Assembly (NCBI RefSeq): GCF_018207095.1
Contig: NZ_QOCZ01000071.1
Span: 1 to 49,584 of the forward strand
Length of the DNA stretch: 49,584 nt
Reading direction: 5' to 3'
Origin: Nocardiopsis sp. MG754419
GTDB lineage: Bacteria > Actinomycetota > Actinomycetes > Streptosporangiales > Streptosporangiaceae
The notes under the pieces are model-generated. The model was not told where the DNA came from and made no database searches. It worked only from the letters and a program-made list of their open reading frames with translations. Made by a program: the position numbers and the translations under genes. Of this stretch, positions 32,839 through 41,211 are shown in pieces. How positions within the stretch are numbered: position 1 is the first letter of the stretch; each line of letters starts with the position of its first letter.

Positions 32839-33711
32839 ATGGGCACGCTCTCCACCGCGCTTCCCGGCGGCACCTGGACCCTGGGAGACCTGACCGTCAC
32901 TCGGTTCGGCTACGGCGCGATGCAACTCGCCGGCCCCGGGGTCATGGGCCCGCCCGCCGACCTCGACGGCGCACGCGCGGTGCTCCGCGAGGCGGTCGAC
33001 CTCGGCATCACCCACATCGACACCAGTGACGCCTACGGTCCGCGATTCACCAACCGGCTGATAGCGGAGACCCTGCGCCCCTATCCCGCGTCGCTGCGCC
33101 TGGCGACCAAGGTCGGCGCCACGCGTGACCGCGACGGCGGCTGGCCGCCGGCCCGGACACCGGAGGCCGTGCGCGAGGCCGTCCACGACAACCTGCGCAC
33201 ACTCGGAGTCGAGGTGCTCGACCTGGTGAACCTGAGGCTCGGTGACGCCACGGGGCCGCGGGACGGCTCGCTCGCCGCACCGTTCGAGGCACTCGTCGCA
33301 CTCCGGGACCAGGGGCTGATCCGCCACCTCGGCGTGAGCAACGCGACGGCGGACCAGGTCGCCGAAGCGCGGTCGATCGCGCCGATCGTGTGCGTGCAGA
33401 ACATGTACAACCTCGCCCACCGGCACGACGACCCCCTGGTCGACGCGCTCGCCCGGGACGGCATCGCCTACGTGCCGTTCTTCCCCCTCGGCGGGTTCGA
33501 CCCGCTCCAGTCCTCGGTGCTCTCGGACGTGGCCGCACGACTGTCGGCGACCCCGATGTCCGTGGCCCTCGCCTGGCTGCTGCACCGGTCACCGAACATC
33601 CTGCTGATCCCGGGAACCTCGTCCGTGGCGCACCTGCGCGCGAACGTCGCCGGCGCCGGGCTCACGCTGTCCGACACGGACCTGGCCGCACTGGATCGGA
33701 TCGGCCGGTAG
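32839..33711 (+). CDS. Aldo/keto reductase
   Basis: The 290-aa protein is a TIM-barrel AKR: FGYGAMQLAGPG at the start, DTSDAYGP with catalytic Asp and Tyr, LATKVG with catalytic Lys, GLIRHLGVSNATADQV, and a C-terminal NADPH-binding LIPGTSSVAHLRANV. The catalytic His position (usually DLVxLH) reads DLVNLRLG, so the fourth tetrad residue is not conserved. It should reduce carbonyls with NADPH, probably as a detoxification enzyme under HxlR control. Confidence 0.92.
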   Translation: MGTLSTALPGGTWTLGDLTVTRFGYGAMQLAGPGVMGPPADLDGARAVLREAVDLGITHIDTSDAYGPRFTNRLIAETLRPYPASLRLATKVGATRDRDGGWPPARTPEAVREAVHDNLRTLGVEVLDLVNLRLGDATGPRDGSLAAPFEALVALRDQGLIRHLGVSNATADQVAEARSIAPIVCVQNMYNLAHRHDDPLVDALARDGIAYVPFFPLGGFDPLQSSVLSDVAARLSATPMSVALAWLLHRSPNILLIPGTSSVAHLRANVAGAGLTLSDTDLAALDRIGR

Positions 33712-33792
33712 CGCGGAGCCCGAGGACGCGTCGTGGGGGTGGGCCCGCGTGTCGGGGCCCGGACCGGTCGCCGCACCGTCCGCGGCCGGGGC

Positions 33793-34134
33793 TCACTCCT
33801 GGGTGTGACCGAACCCGAACTCGTTGCCGTCGGGGTCACGGTAGACGACCTTGACGGCCCCACCCCCGTAGTCCTCGCGACGGTGCGGTTCCAGCCCGCG
33901 ACCGGCGAGTTCCACGATCCGAGCCTCCAGGTCCGGCACCAGCAGGGTGGTGCGGGCGTGGCCGGCGTGGGCGAGTTCCTGCTCCACGTACACCCATCGG
34001 TGCGGGGCCATCTCCCACACCGCCTCGGTGGCGGTGGCCAGGAACGCGGGCTCGGCTCCGAACAGGCGGCGGTACCAGTCCAGCGACCGCGCGTGGTCGG
34101 TGACCGGGATGCCCGCGAACAGATCGACCGTCAT
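33793..34134 (-). CDS. VOC-family (glyoxalase/bleomycin-resistance-like) protein
   Basis: The 113-aa protein has a single VOC module: IPVTDHARSLDWYRRLFGAEP at the N-terminal beta-alpha unit and VVYRDPDGNEFGFG with the C-terminal metal-ligand region. Such small proteins form dimers with paired beta-alpha-beta-beta-beta units and bind or transform small molecules. Specific function cannot be given. It is divergent from glutaminase. Confidence 0.9.
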   Translation of the reverse strand: MTVDLFAGIPVTDHARSLDWYRRLFGAEPAFLATATEAVWEMAPHRWVYVEQELAHAGHARTTLLVPDLEARIVELAGRGLEPHRREDYGGGAVKVVYRDPDGNEFGFGHTQE

Positions 34135-34257
34135 GTCGCCACCCTAGGACGCCCGTGGGTCCGGGCATGTCAGCCCGGCGGCGACACACCGGCGACGTTA
34201 ACCTTGGCGCGGCCGAAGGATGCCCTCCACGGCCCCGCCTCCACCACAGGGAACACG

Positions 34258-35541
34258 ATGCGCTCTCCGATCCTCGACTACCTCGACGACATCATCGCCC
34301 GGACCGACCACGTCGACTCCGGGGCCCCGGCCGACTACATCCCCGAACTCGCCGCCGCCGACCCCGACCGCGTGGCGGTGGCCCTGTGCACGGTGAACGG
34401 GACCGTGTACGCGAGCGGCGACACCGACCAGGAGTTCAGCATCCAGTCGATGTCCAAACCGTTCGCCTACGCGCTCGCGATCGAGGACCGGGGGCTCGAG
34501 GACATCCTGGAGCGCGTCGGGGTGGAACCCAGTGGCGAGGCGTTCAACGAGCTGTCCCTGGACTCCGAGACCGGTCGACCCAAGAACCCGATGATCAACG
34601 CCGGTGCGATCGCCACCCACGCCCTCATCGACGACACCGAGGAGCCGGTCGTCGACCGGCTGCTCGCGCTGTTCTCCGCCCTGACCGAACGGCCCGCCAC
34701 CATCGACGAGGACCTGGCCGCCTCCGAGCTGTCCACCGGGGACCGCAACCTGGGACTGGCCTACCTGCTGCACGCCTCGGGATCCCTGGCCCGGGACCCC
34801 GCGGCGGCCGTGCGGGGGTACGCCCGCCAGTGCTCGGTCAACGTCACCGTGCGCGACCTGGCACTGATGGCGTCCACCCTGGCCAACGCTGGTGTGCAGC
34901 CCAACACCGGCCGGCGACTGTTCGGTCGTCGGACCACCCGTCACCTCCTGAGCGTGATGGCCTCCTGCGGCATGTACGACGCGGCCGGGGACTGGCTGAC
35001 CGCGGTGGGCATCCCCGCCAAGAGCGGCGTGGCCGGCGGGATCATCGGGGTCCTGCCCGGGCAGGTGGGCGTGGCGGTGTTCTCCCCCCGTCTGGACGCC
35101 CACGGCAACAGCGCCCGGGGCGTGGTGATGATGGAGCGGTTGTCGGAGGACCTGGGTCTGCACCTGATGGAGGCGAGCCGACCCTCCCGGTCCTCCCTGC
35201 GCGAGAGGCTGAGCACCGCGTTGGAGGGCGAGCCGGCGACGGTCTACGTGCTCCAGGGCGACATGGTGCTGAGCGGTATCGAGGCGCTCGTGCAGGAACT
35301 GGTGGAGAACCCGCCGCCCACCCACCTGGTGGTCTTCGACATGAGCCGGGTGGACGAGGTGTTGCCCGTGGCCCGCCGCACCTCCGCGGCCATGGCGACC
35401 AAGCTCATCGACGAGGGGCACCGCATCGTCCTCGTCGACCCCGAGGAGACCGTGGCCGATTTCCGCGACAGCCAGGGACGGGAGGTGGAGCGCTGGACGG
35501 TCGAACGTCTGGCGCGGGCCGGCGGCGGCGCCGTCGACTAG
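34258..35541 (+). CDS. glsA: Glutaminase with C-terminal STAS domain
   Basis: The 427-aa protein has an N-terminal glutaminase A domain (about 1-305) with the serine-dependent SxxK motif FSIQSMSKPF (S64, K67), RPKNPMINAGAIAT and the C-terminal SGVAGGIIGVLPG. It converts glutamine to glutamate and ammonia. Residues about 325-425 form a STAS domain (VYVLQGDMVLSGIEALVQEL ... THLVVFDMSRVDEV ... HRIVLVDPEETV), an arrangement found in part of the actinobacterial glutaminases and lacking in E. coli GlsA. ATG 34258 follows AGGGAACACG, a modest SD. Confidence 0.94.
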   Translation: MRSPILDYLDDIIARTDHVDSGAPADYIPELAAADPDRVAVALCTVNGTVYASGDTDQEFSIQSMSKPFAYALAIEDRGLEDILERVGVEPSGEAFNELSLDSETGRPKNPMINAGAIATHALIDDTEEPVVDRLLALFSALTERPATIDEDLAASELSTGDRNLGLAYLLHASGSLARDPAAAVRGYARQCSVNVTVRDLALMASTLANAGVQPNTGRRLFGRRTTRHLLSVMASCGMYDAAGDWLTAVGIPAKSGVAGGIIGVLPGQVGVAVFSPRLDAHGNSARGVVMMERLSEDLGLHLMEASRPSRSSLRERLSTALEGEPATVYVLQGDMVLSGIEALVQELVENPPPTHLVVFDMSRVDEVLPVARRTSAAMATKLIDEGHRIVLVDPEETVADFRDSQGREVERWTVERLARAGGGAVD

Positions 35542-35776
35542 GCCCTGTCCCTGCGGGGTCTCCATCGCGTTACGGCCCGTGCTCGGGCGCCGGACCGCGA
35601 GAAGGGAACCCTGGGCGCCCGCGATGGGGGCGGCTCGCGCCTCCCCCGCCCCTCGCCGGTCTGCGGAGAACGCGTCCCGTCCCCCGTGCCCGAGGAGGCC
35701 TCCGGCCCGAGACACGGGCTCCCGCCCTGCGCGGGCGACCCACATCCCCCGCTCCGTCGCAGGACTGGACAGACGT

Positions 35777-35792
35777 TCGAAAACATGTTCGA
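35777..35792. promoter_or_regulatory. LexA (SOS) box upstream of the radical SAM gene
   Basis: TCGAAAACATGTTCGA differs at one base from the actinobacterial SOS box TCGAAC-N4-GTTCGA and ends eight bases before ATG 35801, so repressor binding would block transcription or start. Confidence 0.85.
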
Positions 35793-35800
35793 ATCGCATC

Positions 35801-36868
35801 ATGCGCTGGGAGAACCTGCGAGAAGACGGCACGACGGAACAGACCTCACTGTTCGAGGCACCCCTCACCCCACCCGATCGAGGCACCGGGCGGGCGGGCC
35901 TGGCCACGCCCTCCCCCGACCCCATCCGGGCGGGTCAGGACGGTGAGGCGCTCGCCATCGAGATCCGGGCCCGCTCCATCATCAACCGCGTCCCCGGCGC
36001 GGACCCGATGTTCCGCTGGACCATCAACCCCTACCGCGGGTGCGCCCACGCCTGCGTGTACTGCTTCGCCCGGCGCACCCACGAGTACCTGGACCTGGAC
36101 AGCGGCCGGGACTTCGACACCCGCATCCTGGTCAAGACCAACGCCGGAGAACTGCTGCGCGCGCAGTTGGCCCGCCCCTCCTGGCGGGGCGAGCACATCG
36201 CCATGGGCACCAACACCGACCCCTACCAGCGGGCCGAGGGGCACTATCGACTGATGCCGCAGATCATCGCGGCCCTGCGCGACGCCGCCAACCCGTTCTC
36301 CATCCTCACCAAGGGCACGATGATCCTGCGCGACCTCGACCTGCTCGAACAGGCCGCACGCGTCACCGAGGTGGGCCTGGCGGTGTCGGTGGGGTCGGTC
36401 GACGACGAGGTGCGCCGCACCGTGGAGCCGGGTACCCCCTCCGCCCGCGCGCGCCTGGGGGTGGTGCGTCGTCTGTCCGACCGGGGCCTGACGTGTTCGG
36501 TGCTGATGGCGCCGATCCTGCCCGGCCTGACCGACTCGGTCGAACAGATCGAACGCACCGTCGCCGCCATCGCCGCGGCGGGCGCGACCCGGGTGACCCC
36601 CATCGTGCTGCACCTGCGCCCGGGTGCCCGCGAGTGGTACCGGGCGTGGTTGGAGCGAGAACACCCCCGCCTGCTCCCGCTGTACCGGGAACTCTACGGT
36701 CACGGTTCCTACGCCCGCGCCTCCTACCAACGCATCGTCACCACGGCGGTGCGAGAGATCGCCGCACGTCACGGCCTCAACCGGCCCGGCTCCCCGCGCG
36801 ACGCCGGCCGCAGGGAGCCGGCCGAGGACGCGCAGCTTCCCCTGGACCTGCCGATGGCCGGGGTCTGA
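35801..36868 (+). CDS. Rv2578c-type radical SAM protein
   Basis: The 355-aa protein has the radical SAM cluster motif C81-AHA-C85-VY-C88 in NPYRGCAHACVYCFARRTHEYLDLDSGRDF, matching the SplB-like family exemplified by M. tuberculosis Rv2578c. Further elements are NTDPYQRAEGHYRLMP and SILTKGTMILRDLDLL. It should bind a 4Fe-4S cluster and SAM. The precise reaction is not established; spore-photoproduct-lyase-like DNA repair has been suggested for relatives. A near-perfect LexA box precedes the ATG. It faces an AlkD-like gene, which adds a repair context. Confidence 0.9.
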   Translation: MRWENLREDGTTEQTSLFEAPLTPPDRGTGRAGLATPSPDPIRAGQDGEALAIEIRARSIINRVPGADPMFRWTINPYRGCAHACVYCFARRTHEYLDLDSGRDFDTRILVKTNAGELLRAQLARPSWRGEHIAMGTNTDPYQRAEGHYRLMPQIIAALRDAANPFSILTKGTMILRDLDLLEQAARVTEVGLAVSVGSVDDEVRRTVEPGTPSARARLGVVRRLSDRGLTCSVLMAPILPGLTDSVEQIERTVAAIAAAGATRVTPIVLHLRPGAREWYRAWLEREHPRLLPLYRELYGHGSYARASYQRIVTTAVREIAARHGLNRPGSPRDAGRREPAEDAQLPLDLPMAGV

Positions 36869-37050
36869 GACGGCGCGACCGCGCGGCGGTCCGTCGGTGA
36901 CAGGGGGGCCGGAGCAGCGAGGAGACAGGCGTTCCAAGCCCGCGGCCCGCGCCCACGCACGGGGCGCGCGACCTCGACGAACGGGCACCCGAGGTCCGGG
37001 ATCGGCGCTTCCGTGCGTCGACAGCCGCTGCGGGGCGAGGCTCGGAACCG

Positions 37051-37072
37051 CCACCTTGACATCGTAGATTCA
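37051..37072 (-). repeat. Dispersed intergenic motif, copy C
   Basis: CCACCTTGACATCGTAGATT plus CA differs from copy B at one base in 22. The longer flank with CCTTTGT is not present. It lies 45 bases from the stop of the AlkD-like gene in the gap 36869-37116, which contains no gene. Confidence 0.65.
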
Positions 37073-37116
37073 TACGGGCGCGACGCGGAGGGACCCATAC
37101 CGGTACCGGGCCCCGT

Positions 37117-37800
37117 TCAGGAGGCCGTCGCGGCGTCCCCACGACGGCCCACCATCGCGGTGATCCAGACGGGCGCGAACGGTGAGGTGCAACCGGGTGG
37201 GGTCGGATGGTCCTCGAGGACCCGCAGACGCTCACCGATGTCGAGGGCGCGGGCACGGTGTTCGGGGTGTTCGATCCCGATCTGCGCCAGGCAGGTGTTC
37301 ATCGCCCACTGGAGACGGTCCGGGGCGTCCCGCATGTGCGCCTCGATGACGTCGAGCAGGCCGGGGAGGTCCAAGCCCTCGGGCTCCTTCACCACCCGTG
37401 CGCAGGTGAGCGACCACCCGGCGGCGGCCACCACGGGGTCGGGGTCGGCCCACCAGGCCAACCGCAGTTCCTCGGCGTGCGGGCTCTTCTTCACCACGTA
37501 CGTGAGGAGCCAGTCCTGCACCTTCGGGGTGCCGGACTCACGCAGCATGGTGTCGAGTTCCTCGCGGGGGAAGGTCTTCGGACGCGCGATGAGGATCGCC
37601 AGGAGCCGGGCCGCGGCGTCCTCGGTCGCCCAGAGGTCACGTGCCGACTCCGGCTGTTTCTTGAGCCGTCGGGCCATGGCCCGCAACGAGGTGAGGTTCA
37701 CCCCGTGATCGTCACCGTGCCTGCGGTTGACCTCACGGATCCTCGGATCCTCCAGAGCGGCGAGCTCCGCCCTGACCTCGACCACCGTCGTCTCGCCCAT
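37117..37800 (-). CDS. AlkD-like DNA alkylation repair protein
   Basis: The 227-aa all-helical protein fits the HEAT-repeat DNA glycosylase family (AlkD/AlkC): LRAMARRLKKQPESARDLWATEDAAARLLAILIARP at the N-terminal repeats, then DWLLTYVVKKSPHAEELRLAWWADPDPVVAAAGWSLTCARV with the conserved Trp/Asp surface. AlkD excises bulky or positively charged alkylated bases. ATG 37800 follows GGGGGAGGGG, and a -10-like TAGTGT is 29 bases upstream (37829-37834). The catalytic Asp cannot be pinned without alignment. The family assignment is fairly good, not certain. Confidence 0.75.
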   Translation of the reverse strand: MGETTVVEVRAELAALEDPRIREVNRRHGDDHGVNLTSLRAMARRLKKQPESARDLWATEDAAARLLAILIARPKTFPREELDTMLRESGTPKVQDWLLTYVVKKSPHAEELRLAWWADPDPVVAAAGWSLTCARVVKEPEGLDLPGLLDVIEAHMRDAPDRLQWAMNTCLAQIGIEHPEHRARALDIGERLRVLEDHPTPPGCTSPFAPVWITAMVGRRGDAATAS

Positions 37801-38294
37801 CGCGACCCCTCCCCCGTGCGCGAGATCCACACTACGCCGGGCCCACGACACTCCACGGGCGAGCGTGGTGACCACACGCGCGGGTTCCGGCCGTCGTCGC
37901 TCGCGATCACGTCGGCGCGCATGCCACCGAGACCCTTGCCGCGCGAGGACGGGATCGGGCACCGATGCGGGGCGGAGGCGACCGACTTCTCCGCCCCGCG
38001 GTACCGGCTCCGAGGAAGGTGGGCGGGCTCGGGGTTCGGCCCGAGCGGTACGCGGGCATCATCCCGGAACGGGTGGGCCCTCTGTGCCCGGCCGATGGAG
38101 CGGCCCCGGGCGCGCACCGGGGCCCGTTCACGAGGCGCACCCGGGCGCCGTCGGGCCGGGTGCCCGCGGGCGCACACGGAGACCGAGGCGCGGGAACGGT
38201 GCCGCTCGGCGCGCCCGACGCCGACGGCCGCGCGATCCGCGAGGCGGCCATCGGTGGTTCGGCGGGGCCTCACAGGAGTTTCGGGGAAGGATCG
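37801..38294. other. Gene-free gap upstream of the AlkD-like gene
   Basis: In 494 bases no frame looks coding over its length. It contains a perfect hairpin GCTCGGG-gttcgg-CCCGAGC (38027-38046), and the promoter of the YCII gene must lie at its right end. Nothing else identified. Confidence 0.5.
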
Positions 38295-38714
38295 ATGACC
38301 ATGAAATACCTGATCATGCTGTACGCCACGCAGAACGACATCGCCATGATGGCCGGCCAAGACGTTCCCGACCAGCCCGAGGAACGGCGGGTGGGGCCCG
38401 AGTGGGTCCGGGAGATGACCACGTTCATGCAGGAGTACCACCAGGGGCTGGCCGACTCCGGTGAACTGGTGGAGGCCCGGGGTCTCACCCCGCCGGCGCA
38501 CGCGCGACGGGTCACGCTGCGCGACGGTGCCACGCGGGTCTCCGAGAACCCCTATCCCGCGAACGTGGAGGTCCTGGCCGGATACACGGTCGTGGAATGC
38601 GCGAGCTTCGACCGGGCCACCGAGATCGCCGCCGATCTGGTCCGGCCGGGGTTCGAGGGCGAGTGGGTCGACGTACGACCGATCTCGGAGGAGATGGACG
38701 ACCCGACGTTCTGA
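38295..38714 (+). CDS. YCII-related (DGPF-like) protein
   Basis: The 139-aa protein starts MKYLIMLYATQND, the typical YCII/DGPF beginning, and continues with a ferredoxin-like fold: EMTTFMQEYHQGLADSGELVEARGLTPPAHARRVTLRDG and GYTVVECASFDRATEIAADLVR. Such proteins are often encoded beside ECF sigma factors and may have a minor enzymatic role; here no sigma factor is adjacent. SD GGGGAAGG precedes ATG 38295. Confidence 0.9.
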   Translation: MTMKYLIMLYATQNDIAMMAGQDVPDQPEERRVGPEWVREMTTFMQEYHQGLADSGELVEARGLTPPAHARRVTLRDGATRVSENPYPANVEVLAGYTVVECASFDRATEIAADLVRPGFEGEWVDVRPISEEMDDPTF

Positions 38715-38855
38715 GCCCCGGGCGACGGCCGTGGCGCGAGGACGCGCCGCGCGCGGGGCCCGGCGGCCCCGCGCGTCGGTGGGAGGGCCCCGCGGACAGG
38801 AACCCGGGTGCGCCACACCCTCCCCGCCGCCGAGGGTCCGAGGTAGCGTCGCACC

Positions 38856-39695
38856 ATGACTGCACCATCCCTGGCGGGTTTTCTGCGGGCGAGTCGTGCG
38901 GCGACCCGACCCGAGGACGTGGGACTGCGCGGCACCTCCCGGCGGCGCGTGCCCGGCCTGCGCCGCGAGGAGGTCGCGATGCTCGCCGACGTGAGCGTCG
39001 ACTACTACATCCGTCTCGAACAGGGCCGGGAGACGGGCCCGTCCGCGCGGGTGCTCGACCGGCTCGCCGACGCGCTCGACCTCGACGACGACGGTCGCGG
39101 ACACCTGTACCGCCTGGCCGGGCTCGCTCCTCGACCGCGTGCCGATCTCAGCCCGCGGCACGTCGATCCGCACCTGCTGCGGCTGATGGACTCCTGGGCG
39201 GGGACCCCCGCGCTCATCGTCAACGCCGCCTACGACGTGCTCGCGTGCAACGTGCTGGGCGACGCTCTCTTCTGCGGTTTCCCCGTCAGCCGCAACCTGC
39301 TGGAGAAGGTGTTCCTGGACCCCGACTCCCGCGGGTTCTACGCCGACTGGTGGAGCGCCGCGGAGAACTCGGTGGCCGGCCTGCGCCTGTCCGAGGGGCG
39401 GGCGCCGGACCATCCGCGCATCCGTTCCCTCATCGATCGCCTGCTCCGCGACAGCCCCGAGTTCGCGCGCCTGTGGGAACAGAACCGTGCCCGCGGAAAA
39501 CGCTCCGAGGTCAAGGGCTTCGTGCATCCGACCGTGGGTGCGATGACCCTGCGCATGCACACCTTCGACATCGCCGAGGCGCCGGGACGGCAGTTGCTCT
39601 GCTACCAGGCCGAGCCCGGCGGTCCCAGCGCCGAGGCGCTCGGCCTGCTCGGCACGCTCTCGGCGCGGATGCCCCCGTCGACGCGACTTTCCTGA
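38856..39695 (+). CDS. XRE-family regulator with MmyB-like ligand domain
   Basis: The 279-aa protein has an N-terminal HTH_31 (GLRREEVAMLADVSVDYYIRLEQGRETGPSARVLDRLADAL; 30-85) and an MmyB-like C-terminal domain (about 105-270; LLRLMDSWAGTPALIVNAAYDVLACNVLGDALF and FVHPTVGAMTLRMHTFDI). This architecture is very common in actinomycetes; MmyB domains bind fatty-acid-like ligands. Its targets are usually adjacent oxidoreductases; here the neighbours are small proteins, so targets are not visible. Confidence 0.93.
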   Translation: MTAPSLAGFLRASRAATRPEDVGLRGTSRRRVPGLRREEVAMLADVSVDYYIRLEQGRETGPSARVLDRLADALDLDDDGRGHLYRLAGLAPRPRADLSPRHVDPHLLRLMDSWAGTPALIVNAAYDVLACNVLGDALFCGFPVSRNLLEKVFLDPDSRGFYADWWSAAENSVAGLRLSEGRAPDHPRIRSLIDRLLRDSPEFARLWEQNRARGKRSEVKGFVHPTVGAMTLRMHTFDIAEAPGRQLLCYQAEPGGPSAEALGLLGTLSARMPPSTRLS

Positions 39696-39865
39696 ACCGC
39701 CCCGGCACCACCCGGAGGTCTCGGAGACGGAGGAGGGGAACGGGGGAAGACCCGGTCGTCGCCCCGGGGCGACGCACCGAGGAACGCGTCTGACCGGGCC
39801 GGGCGCCCCCGCGCCCACATGATGGACGTGCGGGGTGAGGACGCGCCGGCGAGAGGGAGCCGAGG

Positions 39866-40177
39866 ATGCCCGGGCACGAACACGAACACGAACGACCGCT
39901 GATCGCGCGTATCGGCCGTGAGGAGATGGCCCTCCGGCGACGCTACGCGTCCCTCAGCATCATCAACGACATCCTGGTCGCCCTGTGGTTCATCGCCGGC
40001 AGCATCATGTTCTTCTTCCCCGCGTGGTCGACCGCGGGGACCTGGTGTTTCCTGGCGGGCAGCGTGGAGCTGCTGATCCGGCCGCTCATCCGGTTGGGCC
40101 GCCAGTTCCACCTCAACCGCGCACGTGCCCGCCATCGCCCCTCCGGCCTGCCGCCGGAGGCCTCGATGGACTTCTGA
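39866..40177 (+). CDS. Small membrane protein with YrhK domain
   Basis: The 103-aa protein has a His/Glu-rich N-terminus, then two transmembrane helices (IINDILVALWFIAGSIMFFF and TAGTWCFLAGSVELLIRPLIRL), matching the YrhK domain. A basic C-terminus follows. Function of the family is unknown. ATG 39866 has GAGAGGGAGCCGAGG upstream. It is convergent with the AraC gene, 49 bases away. Confidence 0.8.
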   Translation: MPGHEHEHERPLIARIGREEMALRRRYASLSIINDILVALWFIAGSIMFFFPAWSTAGTWCFLAGSVELLIRPLIRLGRQFHLNRARARHRPSGLPPEASMDF

Positions 40178-40226
40178 GCTCCGCCGCCGTCGATCCGACC
40201 GGCACGGGCGCGCCCCGGTCCCGTTC

Positions 40227-41024
40227 TCAGCGGGCGGCGCGGAAACGGGCGACGTACGCGCTCGGGGTCATCCCGAAATGGCCCTTGAACACGCGACGGA
40301 AGGCACTGGTGTCGGTGTAGCCCACCCGGCGGGCCACGGCGTCGAGGGTCGTGTGCGAGCGCAGCAGGATGCCGGCGGCCTCCATGCGGTTGCGGATCCG
40401 CCACCGTCGCAGGGTCATGTGGGTCTCGGCGAGGAAGGCGCGTTCGATGGTGCGGACGGACGCGTGCGCGGATGCGGCGAGTGCGTCCACCCCGCGGTCG
40501 TCACCGGGGTTGAACAGCAGGGACTCGGCGACGATGAGGGCCGACTCGGTGGTCGGTAGCGGCAGGTCGGTGACCAGGACCGGCCGCTCCTCGATCAGGG
40601 CGAGGATCTGGCGTGCGATGTTCACGTCGGGCCGGATCCGGCTGTAGCTCGCCTGGATGAACCCGAGGAAGAGCGTGCGCAGGTCCCGGTCCACGGTGAT
40701 GACGGTGGGCCCGCGCAGGGTGGTGGCGGTCATCGCCGCCTCGAAGAACATCGGCAACAGCACAGAATCCGCCTGGACGGTGAAGGAGTGGCGGGTGCGT
40801 GCCGGAACCCACAGCGCCTGGCCGACCTTCAGCGACCGGGGCTCGTCCTCGACGACGAAGTCCGACGCACCGCGGGCCTGCCACAGCAACAGGTGCTTGT
40901 CGTCCTCCACAAGCCCGTCCAGGGAGACGGATGGCAGGTGGACGCGCCAGAGCGAGCCGGGGTCGGTGTCGGGCCCCGGAGTCGACGACCCGTGTACCGA
41001 CGCGCGCGCTGGTGACTTCGGCAT
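40227..41024 (-). CDS. AraC-family transcriptional regulator
   Basis: The 265-aa protein has an N-terminal cupin-like sensing domain (residues about 15-130) and a C-terminal AraC pair of HTH motifs (about 165-260; VDALAASAHASVRTIERAFLAETHMTLRRWRIRNRM and LDAVARRVGYTDTSAFRRVFKGHFGMTPSAYVARF). ATG 41024 is preferred: GGTGGGAG lies directly upstream, while a GTG at 41033 would sit inside it. It is divergent from the siderophore-binding protein and may activate it, as YbtA/PchR-type regulators do, together with iron-dependent repression. Confidence 0.9.
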   Translation of the reverse strand: MPKSPARASVHGSSTPGPDTDPGSLWRVHLPSVSLDGLVEDDKHLLLWQARGASDFVVEDEPRSLKVGQALWVPARTRHSFTVQADSVLLPMFFEAAMTATTLRGPTVITVDRDLRTLFLGFIQASYSRIRPDVNIARQILALIEERPVLVTDLPLPTTESALIVAESLLFNPGDDRGVDALAASAHASVRTIERAFLAETHMTLRRWRIRNRMEAAGILLRSHTTLDAVARRVGYTDTSAFRRVFKGHFGMTPSAYVARFRAAR

Positions 41025-41111
41025 GGCTCCCACCTGTTCGGTGACGGCACCGGCGCGTCCACGTTGCCGTGAACTGCGCCCATGCTGTCGAAAACTGCAC
41101 CCTCAAGAAGG

Positions 41112-41130
41112 CTAGGTTTACCTAACCTAA
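41112..41130. promoter_or_regulatory. Iron box (IdeR/DtxR-type)
   Basis: CTAGGTTTACCTAACCTAA matches 15 of 19 positions of the IdeR/DtxR consensus TTAGGTTAGGCTAACCTAA. It lies in the divergent gap between the AraC regulator and the siderophore-binding protein and should repress both when iron is plentiful. Confidence 0.85.
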
Positions 41131-41211
41131 CCGGGAACGGTGTCCCGCTCGGCCACGTCCGTCCCTCGGCCCGGCCTCGAGCGTCCGTCCACCGACCCCT
41201 GAGAGGACCCC

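Noticed and set aside
37698..39818. Long minus-strand frame (706 codons) covering the YCII and MmyB-type genes
   Set aside because: Low-complexity Arg/Gly/Val composition and antisense to two recognised genes; not coding.
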